Assembly (NCBI GenBank): GCA_036503065.1
Contig: DASXXM010000023.1
Span: 1-43,099 of the forward strand
Direction of reading: 5' to 3'
Source: DATEPR01 sp036503065
GTDB lineage: Bacteria; Actinomycetota; Actinomycetes; Mycobacteriales; Pseudonocardiaceae
DNA: 43,099 nt
The stretch's first letter is position 1. Each line of letters opens with the position of its first letter. The notes beneath the pieces are model-generated. The model did not search any database, had not been told where the DNA came from, and saw nothing but the letters and a program-made list of their open reading frames with translations. A program made the translations under genes and the position numbers. This document shows positions 1-7,921 of the stretch, one piece after another.

Positions 1-1008
1 CGGGACCTTCAGCACCCGACCGATGATCTTGGGCACCAGCAGGTAGTCCTCGGCGAACCGGTAGGCGATGAAGTAGCCGACGGTGGCGATCGCGACCGGG
101 AGCGACACCGTCAGGGACACCAGGGCCACCACCGCGCCGCCGATCGACGAGCCGACGACCGGCACCAGGTCCAGCACGGCGACCAGGATCGACAGCAGCA
201 GCGGATAGGGCACCTGGAAGATCAACAGCCACACGAAGGTGAGTATGCCGGAGATCAGCGAGGTCGCCAGGTTGCCCAACACGTAGCCGCCGACCTTCGC
301 GAAGATCTCGTCACCGATCAGGATCGCCCTCGGCCGGCGTGAGTGCGGGACAAGCCGGTAGATACCGCGCCGGATGCGGGGCAGGTCGGCCAGGAAGTAG
401 ATGGTCAGCACGACGACGATGAACGTGTTGCTCAGCGCGCTGAGCACGGCGGCGCTCGCGCCGAGCACCCCGTTGACCACGCCGGAGTTCTGCCCGTTGA
501 GCAGTTGTTGCAGGCGCTGCTCGACGTGGAAACGGTCGTTGAGCCTGCCGAGCAGGGAGCTGTGGTCCTGCAGGGTGTGCAGGTACTGCGGCACGTTGTG
601 GGCCAGCGTGGTGGCCTGTGCGACCACGACCGGGATCGCCGCGGCCAGGAACCCGCCGACGATGGCGATCATCACCAGCATCACGGTCGTCACCGCGACC
701 CACCGGGGAAACCGGCGGCGCACCAGCCAGGACACCGCCGGTTCCAGCCCGATCGCGATGAACAGCGCGAGGCCGATGAGGACCAGCACGTCACGCGCGG
801 TCACCACGAGTTGGAACGTCAGGTAGGTGACGGCGACACCGGCCGCGCCGTACATCCCGACGAAGAACGGGGAACGGCGGTTGACCGGCTTGCCGGGCAG
901 GCCCATGGGCCGCTCGTCGGTGCTGATCCGCGCGGCCACCGCCTCGGCCTCGGCGACCGGCGCGACTCCGGGATCGTTGGCCATTCCGGCGTCCGGTGGT
1001 TCGTCCAT
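1..1008 (-). CDS. AI-2E family transporter (partial, 3' end outside window)
   Basis: This minus-strand frame is open from an ATG at 1008 to the left edge (336 codons), so the C-terminus is missing. After a roughly 45-residue cytosolic N-terminus (PMGLPGKPVNRRSPFF) come closely spaced hydrophobic helices, a soluble loop with HNVPQYLHTLQDHSSLLGRL, and then further helices. A segment reading LVAVLDLVPVVGSSIGGAVV is typical of the AI-2E/PerM (UPF0118) family. Members are multi-spanning membrane proteins that export small molecules or exchange ions; the substrate cannot be told from sequence. It is divergent from the LigD-like gene starting at 1045, with only 36 bp between the two starts, so the promoters must overlap or the transcripts be leaderless. 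The family call is fairly secure, the substrate unknown. Confidence 0.85.
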   Translation of the reverse strand, partial: MDEPPDAGMANDPGVAPVAEAEAVAARISTDERPMGLPGKPVNRRSPFFVGMYGAAGVAVTYLTFQLVVTARDVLVLIGLALFIAIGLEPAVSWLVRRRFPRWVAVTTVMLVMIAIVGGFLAAAIPVVVAQATTLAHNVPQYLHTLQDHSSLLGRLNDRFHVEQRLQQLLNGQNSGVVNGVLGASAAVLSALSNTFIVVVLTIYFLADLPRIRRGIYRLVPHSRRPRAILIGDEIFAKVGGYVLGNLATSLISGILTFVWLLIFQVPYPLLLSILVAVLDLVPVVGSSIGGAVVALVSLTVSLPVAIATVGYFIAYRFAEDYLLVPKIIGRVLKVP

Positions 1009-1044
1009 GGTGCGACCGTCCTCTCCGACCGCGAGACTAGAGGC

Positions 1045-2310
1045 ATGGCGAACCTGGACGAGTACCGGCAACGCCGGGATGCCGCGCGCACCCCGGAGCC
1101 GGTGCCGGCGCAGGGACCGCTGCCGCACGGTGACGACGACGTCTTCGTCGTCCAGGAGCACCACGCCAGGGCGCTGCACTACGACGTCCGGCTGGAACGC
1201 GGCGGCGTGCTGGTCTCCTGGGCGGTGCCCAAGGGCCTGCTCATGCCACCGGGCGCCGTGCGGCTCGCGGTGCACACGGAGGACCACCCGATGGAGTACG
1301 CGACGTTCGAGGGGGACATTCCGCGCGGCGAGTACGGCGGCGGCAAGGTCACCATCTGGGACCGGGGCCGCTACGACACGCTGAAGTGGACGGACGACGA
1401 GGTACAGGTCGAGTTCCACGGGCAGCGCGTGCGGGGCCGGTTCGTGTTCTTCCGCACCGGCGAGGGCCGCAACTGGATGGTGCGCCGGACCGGTGTCCGT
1501 GCCGCGCCGGTGGAATCGGTGCCGGTGGAGGTGGACGGGCGGCTGCTGCGGCTGACCGGGTTGGACAGGGTGCTCTATCCGTCGACCGGATTCAGCAAGG
1601 CCGAGGTGATCGACTACTACCGGCGGGTCGCTCCGGTTCTGCTGCCGCACCTGGCCGGTCGGCCGGTTGCGCTGCGCCGGTATCCCGATGGCGTGGCCGG
1701 CGAGTCGTTCTCCGTCGGCCGACGCGCCCCGGACTGGGTGCGGTTGTCAGCCACCGGTCTGGTCGTCATCGATGATCTGCCCACCCTGGTGTGGGCGATC
1801 AACCTTGCGGTGCTGGAACTGCATGTGCCGCCGCTACCGGGTCTGGTGGTGTTCGACCTCGATCCGGGGGCGCCTGCCACGATCGTCGAGTGCTGCCGGG
1901 TTGCCGAGCTGATTCGGCAGGTGCTGCGTGAGGATGGTCTTGTCGGGTATCCGAAGACCAGCGGTGGTAAGGGTTTGCAGGTGTACGTCCCGGCGGCGGA
2001 GCGGACCGTTCGGTATGTCAAGGCGGTCGCGCAGCGGCTGGCTCGTGCGCATCCGGACCTGGTGGTATCGGTGCTGGCGCAAGCTCGGCGTACCGGCAAG
2101 GTGTTCGTTGACTGGAGCCGGAACAATCCCGCCAGGACCACGGTCGCCGCCTACTCGTTGCGGGCTCGTGAGACTCCGACGGTGTCCACTCCGGTGACGT
2201 GGCAGGAGGTTGTCGACTGTCGGCAGCCGACGGATCTGGTGTTCACGGCGGCTGAGGTGCTCGCTCGGATCGAGGATCGGGGCGACTTGTTCGTCCGTGC
2301 GGGCACATGA
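1045..2310 (+). CDS. LigD-like 3'-phosphoesterase + primase/polymerase (PE-POL), no ligase domain
   Basis: This 421-residue protein begins at MANLDEYRQRR. Residues ~30-140 form the LigD phosphoesterase domain: HARALHYDVRL carries the His, His, Asp and Arg of the catalytic cluster, and EDHPMEYATFEG the later His and Tyr. Residues ~165-415 form the LigD polymerase (archaeo-eukaryotic primase-like) domain, with FDLDPG as the DxD metal site, KTSGGKGLQVYVP, and a third Asp in KVFVDWSRN. No ATP-dependent ligase domain (KxDG) is present, so it would act with a separate ligase and Ku in non-homologous end joining: 3'-end cleaning plus ribonucleotide or gap filling. The frame is open upstream to 343, but that part is antisense to the exporter gene. 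It shares an ATGA overlap with the next gene. Confidence 0.88.
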   Translation: MANLDEYRQRRDAARTPEPVPAQGPLPHGDDDVFVVQEHHARALHYDVRLERGGVLVSWAVPKGLLMPPGAVRLAVHTEDHPMEYATFEGDIPRGEYGGGKVTIWDRGRYDTLKWTDDEVQVEFHGQRVRGRFVFFRTGEGRNWMVRRTGVRAAPVESVPVEVDGRLLRLTGLDRVLYPSTGFSKAEVIDYYRRVAPVLLPHLAGRPVALRRYPDGVAGESFSVGRRAPDWVRLSATGLVVIDDLPTLVWAINLAVLELHVPPLPGLVVFDLDPGAPATIVECCRVAELIRQVLREDGLVGYPKTSGGKGLQVYVPAAERTVRYVKAVAQRLARAHPDLVVSVLAQARRTGKVFVDWSRNNPARTTVAAYSLRARETPTVSTPVTWQEVVDCRQPTDLVFTAAEVLARIEDRGDLFVRAGT

Positions 2311-3893
2311 CCACGCGGACCGTGGACGCGGTGGTCATCGGCGCAGGCCCGAACGGCCTCGTGGCCGCGAACCTACTGACCGACGCCGGCTGGGAAGTCC
2401 TGGTACTGGAAGCCGCCGACCACCCGGGCGGTGCCGTCCGAACGGCCGAGCTGATCGAGCCGGGCTTCCACAACGATCTGTTCAGCGCGTTCTACCCACT
2501 GGCCGCGGCATCACCGATCCTCCAACGGCTACAGCTGGAAGACCACGGCCTGCACTGGGTCCACGCACCCGCCGTACTGGCCCACGTCCTGCCCGACGAC
2601 CGCTGCGCGGTGCTCTCCAGGGAGATCAACCAGACCGCGGCATCACTCGCGGAGTTCGCCACGAGCGACGGCGACGCATGGCACGACGAGTTCGCCAACT
2701 GGTCCCACATCCGCAACGAACTCATCCAAACGCTGTTCACCCCGTTCCCGCCGATCCGCTCAGGCACCTCTCTGGCCAGAAAGCTCGGCGTGGCAGAAGG
2801 ACTGCGGCTGGCCAGAACCCTGACCATGCCGGCAAAGGACTACAGCGCGGAACGATTCGCGGGCGACGGCGCCCGGCTCCTGCTCAACGGCAGCGCCCTG
2901 CACTCCGACCTGGCCCCCGGACAGGCCGGCAGCGCCATCTTCGGCCGGCTGCTCTGCATGCTCGGCCAGGAGATCGGCTTCCCGGTACCGAAAGGCGGCG
3001 CGGGCGAACTGTCCGGAGCCCTGACACGCAGGCTGATCGCGCACGGCGGCCAACTGGAGTGCGGCCGTGAGGTCACGAAGATCCTCGTCGCGGGCGGACA
3101 GGCGGTCGGCGTCGAGGCGGGCGAGCGAGTTCGGGCACGACGCGCGGTCCTGGCGACCGTGCCGGCACCCACCCTGTACCGGGAACTTGTGGCGGCGGAA
3201 CACCTGCCGGCGCGATTGCTCGAGGACCTACGGGGTTTCCACTGGGACGACGGCACGTTCAAGGTCGACTGGACGCTGTCAGCGCCGATCCCGTGGCGCA
3301 ATCCGGCCGCGGCCCCGGCCGGCACGGTGCACCTGGACCTGGACCTGGCCGGCATGACCGAGTTCGGCTCGACGCTGGCCGCGGGCCACCTGTCCGAGCG
3401 GCCGTTCCTACTGCTGGGCCAGATGACCACGGCGGACCCCACGCGCTCACCGACCGGCACCGAGTCGGCGTGGGCCTACACGCACGTCCCACGCGACCAC
3501 CACTGGAATCACGACGAGACGCGCCGCTACGCCGACCGCATCCAGGACGTCATCGAGCGCCACGCACCCGGTTTCACGTCCACCATCAGGGGCCGGTACG
3601 TGGCGAACCCCGATGATCTGTATCGACGCGACCACAATCTGGTCGGCGGCGCGCTGAACGCGGGCACGTCAGCGATCCACCAGCAGCTGTTCTTCCGCCC
3701 GCTACCGGGGCTTGGCCGCGCCGACACCCCGATCGACCGGCTCTACCTGGCGGGAGCGTCGGCGCATCCGGGTGGCGCCGTGCACGGTGGTCCCGGTGCC
3801 AACGCGGCGCGCGCCGCCCTGGCCCGCAATGGCATGGGGGGCGCGGTATACGGACGAACGATGCGGTTCCTGCACGACGTGATCCACGGTTGA
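2307..3893 (+). CDS. FAD-dependent NAD(P)/FAD oxidoreductase, phytoene-desaturase-like
   Basis: This protein of 528 residues has an N-terminal Rossmann FAD-binding motif (VVIGAGPNGLVAANLL, residues ~9-25) followed by an acidic strand end (LVLEA) and the GG doublet AADHPGGAVRT. The C-terminus has a second FAD-contact motif (LYLAGASAHPGGAVHGGPGANAAR). This is the architecture of the amine oxidase/CrtI-type flavoprotein family. The substrate is not evident; many actinobacterial members are not in carotenoid clusters and no other carotenoid gene is nearby. The start codon overlaps the stop of the LigD-like gene (ATGA), so translation is probably coupled, though a functional link to DNA repair is not obvious. 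Confidence 0.85.
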   Translation: MTTRTVDAVVIGAGPNGLVAANLLTDAGWEVLVLEAADHPGGAVRTAELIEPGFHNDLFSAFYPLAAASPILQRLQLEDHGLHWVHAPAVLAHVLPDDRCAVLSREINQTAASLAEFATSDGDAWHDEFANWSHIRNELIQTLFTPFPPIRSGTSLARKLGVAEGLRLARTLTMPAKDYSAERFAGDGARLLLNGSALHSDLAPGQAGSAIFGRLLCMLGQEIGFPVPKGGAGELSGALTRRLIAHGGQLECGREVTKILVAGGQAVGVEAGERVRARRAVLATVPAPTLYRELVAAEHLPARLLEDLRGFHWDDGTFKVDWTLSAPIPWRNPAAAPAGTVHLDLDLAGMTEFGSTLAAGHLSERPFLLLGQMTTADPTRSPTGTESAWAYTHVPRDHHWNHDETRRYADRIQDVIERHAPGFTSTIRGRYVANPDDLYRRDHNLVGGALNAGTSAIHQQLFFRPLPGLGRADTPIDRLYLAGASAHPGGAVHGGPGANAARAALARNGMGGAVYGRTMRFLHDVIHG

Positions 3894-3954
3894 CCGAAGA
3901 TCAAGCGTAGGCTCTGCATGTCGCTGGTACACCATATCTGAGGGGACGACCGGG

Positions 3955-4794
3955 ATGCGGTTCGCGATCAAGACCAGGCCGGAACACACCACGTGGGCGC
4001 GGATCCGCGACGTGTGGATCGCCGCCGACGACTACGACGTGTTCGAGTCGGTGTGGAACTGGGACCACTTCTATCCGCTGACCGGTGATCCGGCCGGGTC
4101 GAATCTCGAGGCGTGGTCGATGCTGGCCGCCCTTGGCGAGGCCACGAACCGGATTCGGATCGGCTGCCAGGTGAGCGGGATGATCTACCGGCATCCGGCG
4201 GTGCTGGCGAACATGGTGGCCACCGTGGACGTCATCGCCGGCGGCCGGCTGGAACTGGGCCTCGGCGCCGGGTGGAACCAGCAGGAGTGCGACGCGTTGG
4301 GCATCGACCTGCCGCCGTTGCGCGAGCGGTTCGACCGGTTCGACGAGGGTGTGCAGGCCGTCATCGCGCTGCTGACCCAGCCGGTCACCACGTTCGACGG
4401 CAAGTACGTGCGGCTGACCGAGGCGTTCTGCGAGCCGAAGCCGGTACAACGGCCGCATCCGCCGATCACCATCGGCGGCAAGGGCCCCCGCCGCACGCTG
4501 GGCGCGGTGGCCCGGTGGGCGCAGCAGTGGAACGCGATCGTCGCGAACGCGGCGGAATGGTCGAGTCTCAAGGAGATCCTGGTCGAACGCTGCGGCGAGG
4601 TCGGCCGGGACCCGGCGGAGATCACCTGCTCGGTGAACGTGCGGATCGACCCGGACGCGGAGTTGGCCGTGGTGCTCGACCAGATCGCGCCGTACGCGGA
4701 GGCTGGGGTGGACCTGATCGTGCTGAACCTGCCGCTGGACGCCGAACCGGCCGTCCTCGGCCCGCTCGCCGAGTTGGTCGCGCCCCTGACCTGA
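3955..4794 (+). CDS. LLM-class F420-dependent oxidoreductase
   Basis: This 279-residue protein has the features of the bacterial luciferase-like TIM-barrel family that uses coenzyme F420: an N-terminal strand (MRFAIKTRPEH), a WNWDHFYPL motif where this family has its conserved D-H-F, the RIGCQVSGMIYRHPAVLANMVATVDVIAGGRLELGLGAGW core, and a C-terminal PITIGGKGPRRTLGAVARWA segment. It would catalyse a hydride transfer between reduced F420 and an unknown substrate. A weak purine-rich ribosome site (GAGGGGACGACCGGG) precedes the ATG. It lies 61 bp after the oxidoreductase and 78 bp before the TetR gene, so it may have its own promoter. Confidence 0.88.
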   Translation: MRFAIKTRPEHTTWARIRDVWIAADDYDVFESVWNWDHFYPLTGDPAGSNLEAWSMLAALGEATNRIRIGCQVSGMIYRHPAVLANMVATVDVIAGGRLELGLGAGWNQQECDALGIDLPPLRERFDRFDEGVQAVIALLTQPVTTFDGKYVRLTEAFCEPKPVQRPHPPITIGGKGPRRTLGAVARWAQQWNAIVANAAEWSSLKEILVERCGEVGRDPAEITCSVNVRIDPDAELAVVLDQIAPYAEAGVDLIVLNLPLDAEPAVLGPLAELVAPLT

Positions 4795-4838
4795 ACTGCG
4801 CTGACCTGAGCGTTCCCCGGTTCGGGACCGATAACATG

Positions 4839-4854
4839 AGGTGGTTCACCACCT
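4839..4854. promoter_or_regulatory. Operator-like palindrome before TetR gene
   Basis: AGGTGGT-TC-ACCACCT is a perfect 7-bp-arm dyad with a 2-bp centre. It sits 18 bp upstream of the TetR-family start codon and just behind a plausible -10 element (GATAAC/TAACAT, ~4830-4836). Size and place fit an autoregulatory TetR operator; this is inference from position and symmetry. Confidence 0.55.
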
Positions 4855-4872
4855 GAGGAGTCGAAGCGAACC

Positions 4873-5544
4873 ATGGCAGCGTCCCCGGAGCGGCCGACCC
4901 TGCGGCGGGACGCGGAACTGAACCGCAGGCGGATCATCGCGGCCGCCCGCGAGGTGTTCCGCGAGCGCGGCCTCGCCGCCACGCTCGACGATGTCGCCCG
5001 GCACGCAGGCGTTGGCGTCGGCACCGTCTACCGGCGCTTCGCGAACAAGGAAGAGTTGGTGGACGCGCTGTTCGCGGACATGGTCGACGCAGCGGACGCG
5101 ATCACCATCGAGGCGGCCGCCGATCCGGACCCGTGGCACGGACTGGCCACCAGCCTGGAGAAGCTCTGCGAACTGCAGGCGTTCGACCGCGGCCTGCGCG
5201 AGGTGATGCTCGGCACCGGCCGCGGCCCGCAGCGCGAGCGGCAGATGCAGCGGCGGGTCAGGTCGGCCGCCGACCGGCTCGTGGCCCGCGCCAAGGAGCA
5301 GGGCACCCTCCGGCCGGACATGCAGCCGTGGGACCTGCCGATGATCCAGCTCATGGTGGCCGCCGTCACCGACCACACCGGGCACCCCGACCTGTGGCGC
5401 CGCTACCTGCGGCTGCTGCTGGACGGCCTGCGTGCCCAGCCCGGCATCGATCCGCTGCCGGACATCCGGCCGAGCGGGCCCGGACTGATCAAGCCGATCG
5501 GCGCCAACACGATGCGTGAACTCCGTGAGCTGCCTACGGAGTAA
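4873..5544 (+). CDS. TetR/AcrR family transcriptional regulator
   Basis: This 223-residue protein has an N-terminal TetR helix-turn-helix (RRDAELNRRRIIAAAREVF...TLDDVARHAGVGVGTVYRRFANKEELVDALF, residues ~10-65) and a larger helical ligand-binding domain. GTVYRRF is the typical recognition-helix end. A dyad at 4839-4854 covers its promoter region and is probably its own operator. GAGGAG precedes the ATG by about 12 nt. Its targets could include the F420 oxidoreductase on the left or the hydrolase on the right; the dyads before 5659 have different sequences, so the hydrolase may answer to another regulator. Confidence 0.9.
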   Translation: MAASPERPTLRRDAELNRRRIIAAAREVFRERGLAATLDDVARHAGVGVGTVYRRFANKEELVDALFADMVDAADAITIEAAADPDPWHGLATSLEKLCELQAFDRGLREVMLGTGRGPQRERQMQRRVRSAADRLVARAKEQGTLRPDMQPWDLPMIQLMVAAVTDHTGHPDLWRRYLRLLLDGLRAQPGIDPLPDIRPSGPGLIKPIGANTMRELRELPTE

Positions 5545-5567
5545 CGCGACGCTGTGAGGCCGGCCTC

Positions 5568-5590
5568 AAGTGGAGATGTCATCTCCACTT
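5568..5590. promoter_or_regulatory. Perfect 10-bp-arm dyad
   Basis: AAGTGGAGAT-GTC-ATCTCCACTT is a perfect inverted repeat with a 3-nt centre, 24 bp after the TetR stop codon. It could be an operator for the hydrolase gene at 5659 or a short terminator for the TetR gene. No T-run follows, which favours an operator. It shares the word CATCTCC/GGAGATG with the second dyad. Confidence 0.5.
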
Positions 5591-5595
5591 GGTGT

Positions 5596-5644
5596 TACGG
5601 TGAGCACTAACCGGAGTAGACATCTCCGGTTAGTGCTCACCGTA
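5596..5644. promoter_or_regulatory. Perfect 21-bp-arm inverted repeat, 7-nt loop
   Basis: Arm 5596-5616 is the exact reverse complement of 5624-5644, with TAGACAT between. It ends 14 bp before the hydrolase start codon and directly abuts the ribosome site (AGAGGA). It is too symmetrical to be chance. It could be a regulator-binding site that covers the promoter, or a 5'-UTR hairpin controlling access to the ribosome site. Confidence 0.6.
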
Positions 5645-5658
5645 GCGAGAGGACAGCC

Positions 5659-6807
5659 ATGGCCAAGGACAACAGGACTGTCAGGCAACTCAGGAAGGTG
5701 ATTGCCGTCTGCGTGGCCGGCGGATTCGCCCTGGCCGCCTGCTCGTCGACCACCGCAAGCAGTTCGCCTGCCGCGCCCAAGCTCGCGGCCTGTCCACAGG
5801 AGTCCGCCGTACCGGGCGCCCCGGCCGCTGGCGCTGCCACACCGACCATCCCGGTCGCCAAGACGGTCGCGCCGACCGACACGAGCACCAGCGTCGTGAT
5901 CAACCCGACCGGGTCGCAGATCCGGTGCGGCCGGACAGCGCTGACCACCACCACGAACGTCGTGTACGCAACGCCGACGACCAACGGCAAACAGACGCAA
6001 CTGAAGCTGGACATCCAGGTGCCCAGGACAGCGGGTAGGAAGCCGCTGGTCGTCTACCTCACCGGCGGCGGGTTCATGATCGCCGGCCAGGCCGCCAACC
6101 TCGGACAGCGCACCTATGTTGCCGAGCAGGGCTACGTGGTGGCCAGCATTCAGTACCGCACGATTCCCAACGGCGCCAACTACTCCGACGCCGTCGCGGA
6201 CGTGAAGTCGGCCATCCGTTACCTGCGTGCGCACGCGGGCCAGTACGGCATCGACGGCAGCCACGTCGCCGTGTGGGGCCAGTCCGCGGGCGGCTACCTG
6301 GCCGCGATGACCGGGGTCACCAACGGGCTCAAGCAGTTCGACGTCGGCGCCAACCTGGACCGGAGCAGCGATGTGCAGGCCGTTGTCGACGAGTTCGGCC
6401 CGTCCAACCTGTCGAAGGTCGGCGACGACTACGACACCGCCGCGAAGCAGGCGAACCTGGCGCCGGGCAACAACCTCGCGCTGTGGGTGTACGGGCCGGG
6501 CACCACGAAGTCGGTCGCGCAGTACACCCCGCAGGTCGCCGCCGCCGACCCGACCACGTACGTCGGCGCGACCACCCCGCCCTTCGTGCTGCTACAGGGC
6601 AGCAACGACGAACTGGTCTCGCCGAGCCAGACGCTCCTGATGCACAACGCGCTGACGGCGAAGGGCGTGCCGAACACCCGCTACGTCGTCGCGGGCGCCA
6701 ACCACGGCGACCTTGTCTTCGCGGGCAACACATCCATCGCGGCATGGTCGACGCAGGTGGTCATGGGCAGGATCACCGGCTTCCTCGGCCGGCGGCTGGC
6801 CGCCTGA
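5659..6807 (+). CDS. Lipoprotein alpha/beta hydrolase (esterase/lipase-like)
   Basis: This 382-residue protein starts with a lipoprotein signal peptide ending in the lipobox LAAC (Cys ~31), so it is predicted to be anchored on the outer face of the membrane. The mature part is an alpha/beta hydrolase of the carboxylesterase type: oxyanion motif YLTGGGFM, nucleophile Ser209 in GQSAGG, Asp317 in GSNDEL and His349 in ANHGD complete the triad. This resembles the BD-FAE/HSL-like esterases; the substrate is unknown. An AGAGGA site lies 5-10 bp before the ATG. The two dyads upstream suggest tight regulation, and a bidirectional terminator follows. Confidence 0.87.
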   Translation: MAKDNRTVRQLRKVIAVCVAGGFALAACSSTTASSSPAAPKLAACPQESAVPGAPAAGAATPTIPVAKTVAPTDTSTSVVINPTGSQIRCGRTALTTTTNVVYATPTTNGKQTQLKLDIQVPRTAGRKPLVVYLTGGGFMIAGQAANLGQRTYVAEQGYVVASIQYRTIPNGANYSDAVADVKSAIRYLRAHAGQYGIDGSHVAVWGQSAGGYLAAMTGVTNGLKQFDVGANLDRSSDVQAVVDEFGPSNLSKVGDDYDTAAKQANLAPGNNLALWVYGPGTTKSVAQYTPQVAAADPTTYVGATTPPFVLLQGSNDELVSPSQTLLMHNALTAKGVPNTRYVVAGANHGDLVFAGNTSIAAWSTQVVMGRITGFLGRRLAA

Positions 6808-6813
6808 CGCGAA

Positions 6814-6840
6814 AGGTGCCCCCGGCGTCCGGGGGCACCT
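6814..6840. terminator. Bidirectional terminator hairpin
   Basis: AGGTGCCCCCGG-CGT-CCGGGGGCACCT is a perfect 12-bp stem with a 3-nt loop between the convergent hydrolase (ends 6807) and PL7 gene (ends 6892). A-rich sequence precedes it on the plus strand, giving Us on the minus transcript. Confidence 0.85.
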
Positions 6841-6891
6841 CTCGGGTGCGGGCCAGTCGGGTCGTCACGTCGGAACGTGACCAATCCGGGG

Positions 6892-7704
6892 TCAGCCGTG
6901 GTGGATCGTCAGTGCGTAGAACTGCACCTTCGCGCCAACCGTACTGCTGCTTCCCGACGACTGGTCGTAGTCACCGGCCTTGAAGTACATGGTGAAACCG
7001 TTGAACGACGACGACATCGTGAAGGTGTGGTTGGTGCCGTTGAGGTTGATGCCGATCGTGTTGTTGTTGGTCAGGCTGATCACGTAGTTGAACTTCGTGC
7101 CCAGCGGCACGTTCCCGACCACGTGGTGCACCTCGTTGCCGCCGGCAGGCGTCTGTTCGATCGCCAGGTCGACGTTGCCGTTCTTGTAGTAGAACAGTTC
7201 GAGCAGCGGCTTCGTCGAGCCGCTGTTCTGGCCGAGGTGGATCTGTCCGACGGCGACGTGGTCCGGGATCAGCGTCGCCTTGACCGTCGCGGACAGGGTG
7301 TGCGTGCCCGGCGGCAACCAGGCGGCCGCGGAGCCGTTCGAGTTCATCTCACGCAGTTCGGACCGGGCGAAGTTCGAGTTCGGTGTCGTGACGCCGTTCT
7401 CGGGGTCCCAGAAGCTCATCGAGCCGTCGGTCGTGTTGGTGAAGAAGTACTTGTCCTGGAACCCCTTGGACCCTTCGAGCTGCGGCGCCGTGATCGTGGT
7501 CGGCGAGCCGGGGGAGCCGACCGGCAACTGCAACTCCCACACGGAGAGGTTGAAGTTGCCGCCGGGCGCGACGGTGGTGCTCAGGTGCGGTGACACCGCT
7601 GCCGATGCCGTGCCCGCGGTGCTCATGCCGATGGTCACCGCGGCGGCGAGCGCGAGCGCTCCCGCGGCGACGCCGACGTTACGGCCTCGGATCTGGTGCG
7701 TCAT
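6892..7704 (-). CDS. Secreted PL7 family alginate lyase-like protein
   Basis: This 270-residue protein has a Sec signal peptide (hydrophobic core residues ~10-28, cleavage near TASA-A at 36). The mature part carries the three hallmark motifs of polysaccharide lyase family 7: RSELR (114-118), QIH (154-156) and YFKAGDYDQ (240-248), which line the active groove of the beta-jelly-roll. The enzyme should cut uronate polymers by beta-elimination; QIH rather than QVH is often linked with poly-guluronate or mixed specificity, but that cannot be settled here. The ribosome site CAGGAGG sits 8 bp before the ATG. The upstream AT-rich palindrome (7779-7792) is a likely control site. Confidence 0.9.
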   Translation of the reverse strand: MTHQIRGRNVGVAAGALALAAAVTIGMSTAGTASAAVSPHLSTTVAPGGNFNLSVWELQLPVGSPGSPTTITAPQLEGSKGFQDKYFFTNTTDGSMSFWDPENGVTTPNSNFARSELREMNSNGSAAAWLPPGTHTLSATVKATLIPDHVAVGQIHLGQNSGSTKPLLELFYYKNGNVDLAIEQTPAGGNEVHHVVGNVPLGTKFNYVISLTNNNTIGINLNGTNHTFTMSSSFNGFTMYFKAGDYDQSSGSSSTVGAKVQFYALTIHHG

Positions 7705-7778
7705 TGCACATCCTCCTGGTCAGGTCGTGATAACCGGTATCCGCGCGACGGGCAGGTGGGGCAGGGTCCCTGTCCTTG

Positions 7779-7825
7779 TTCATATATATGAATATTAAAC
7801 CCGTTTATGGCAATAGTCATATATA
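7779..7825. promoter_or_regulatory. AT-rich palindrome and repeat upstream of PL7 gene
   Basis: TTCATATATATGAA (7779-7792) is a perfect 14-bp palindrome in a strikingly AT-rich patch. The word TCATATATA recurs at 7817-7825. Both lie 75-120 bp upstream of the PL7 start on the minus strand, where a promoter and operator are expected. Role inferred from position and symmetry. Confidence 0.45.
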
Positions 7826-7921
7826 CGGCATGTGCCGGACGCTAATCGTGGGTAGTCGCGGCTGTCAACCGGTAGGCGGTGCGATGGGTTGCACCAGTTA
7901 TTAACACTCCATAACCGCTGG

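Noticed and set aside
343..1044. N-terminal extension of the LigD-like gene
   Set aside because: It is antisense to the AI-2E transporter and has a random composition; LigD similarity starts after 1045.
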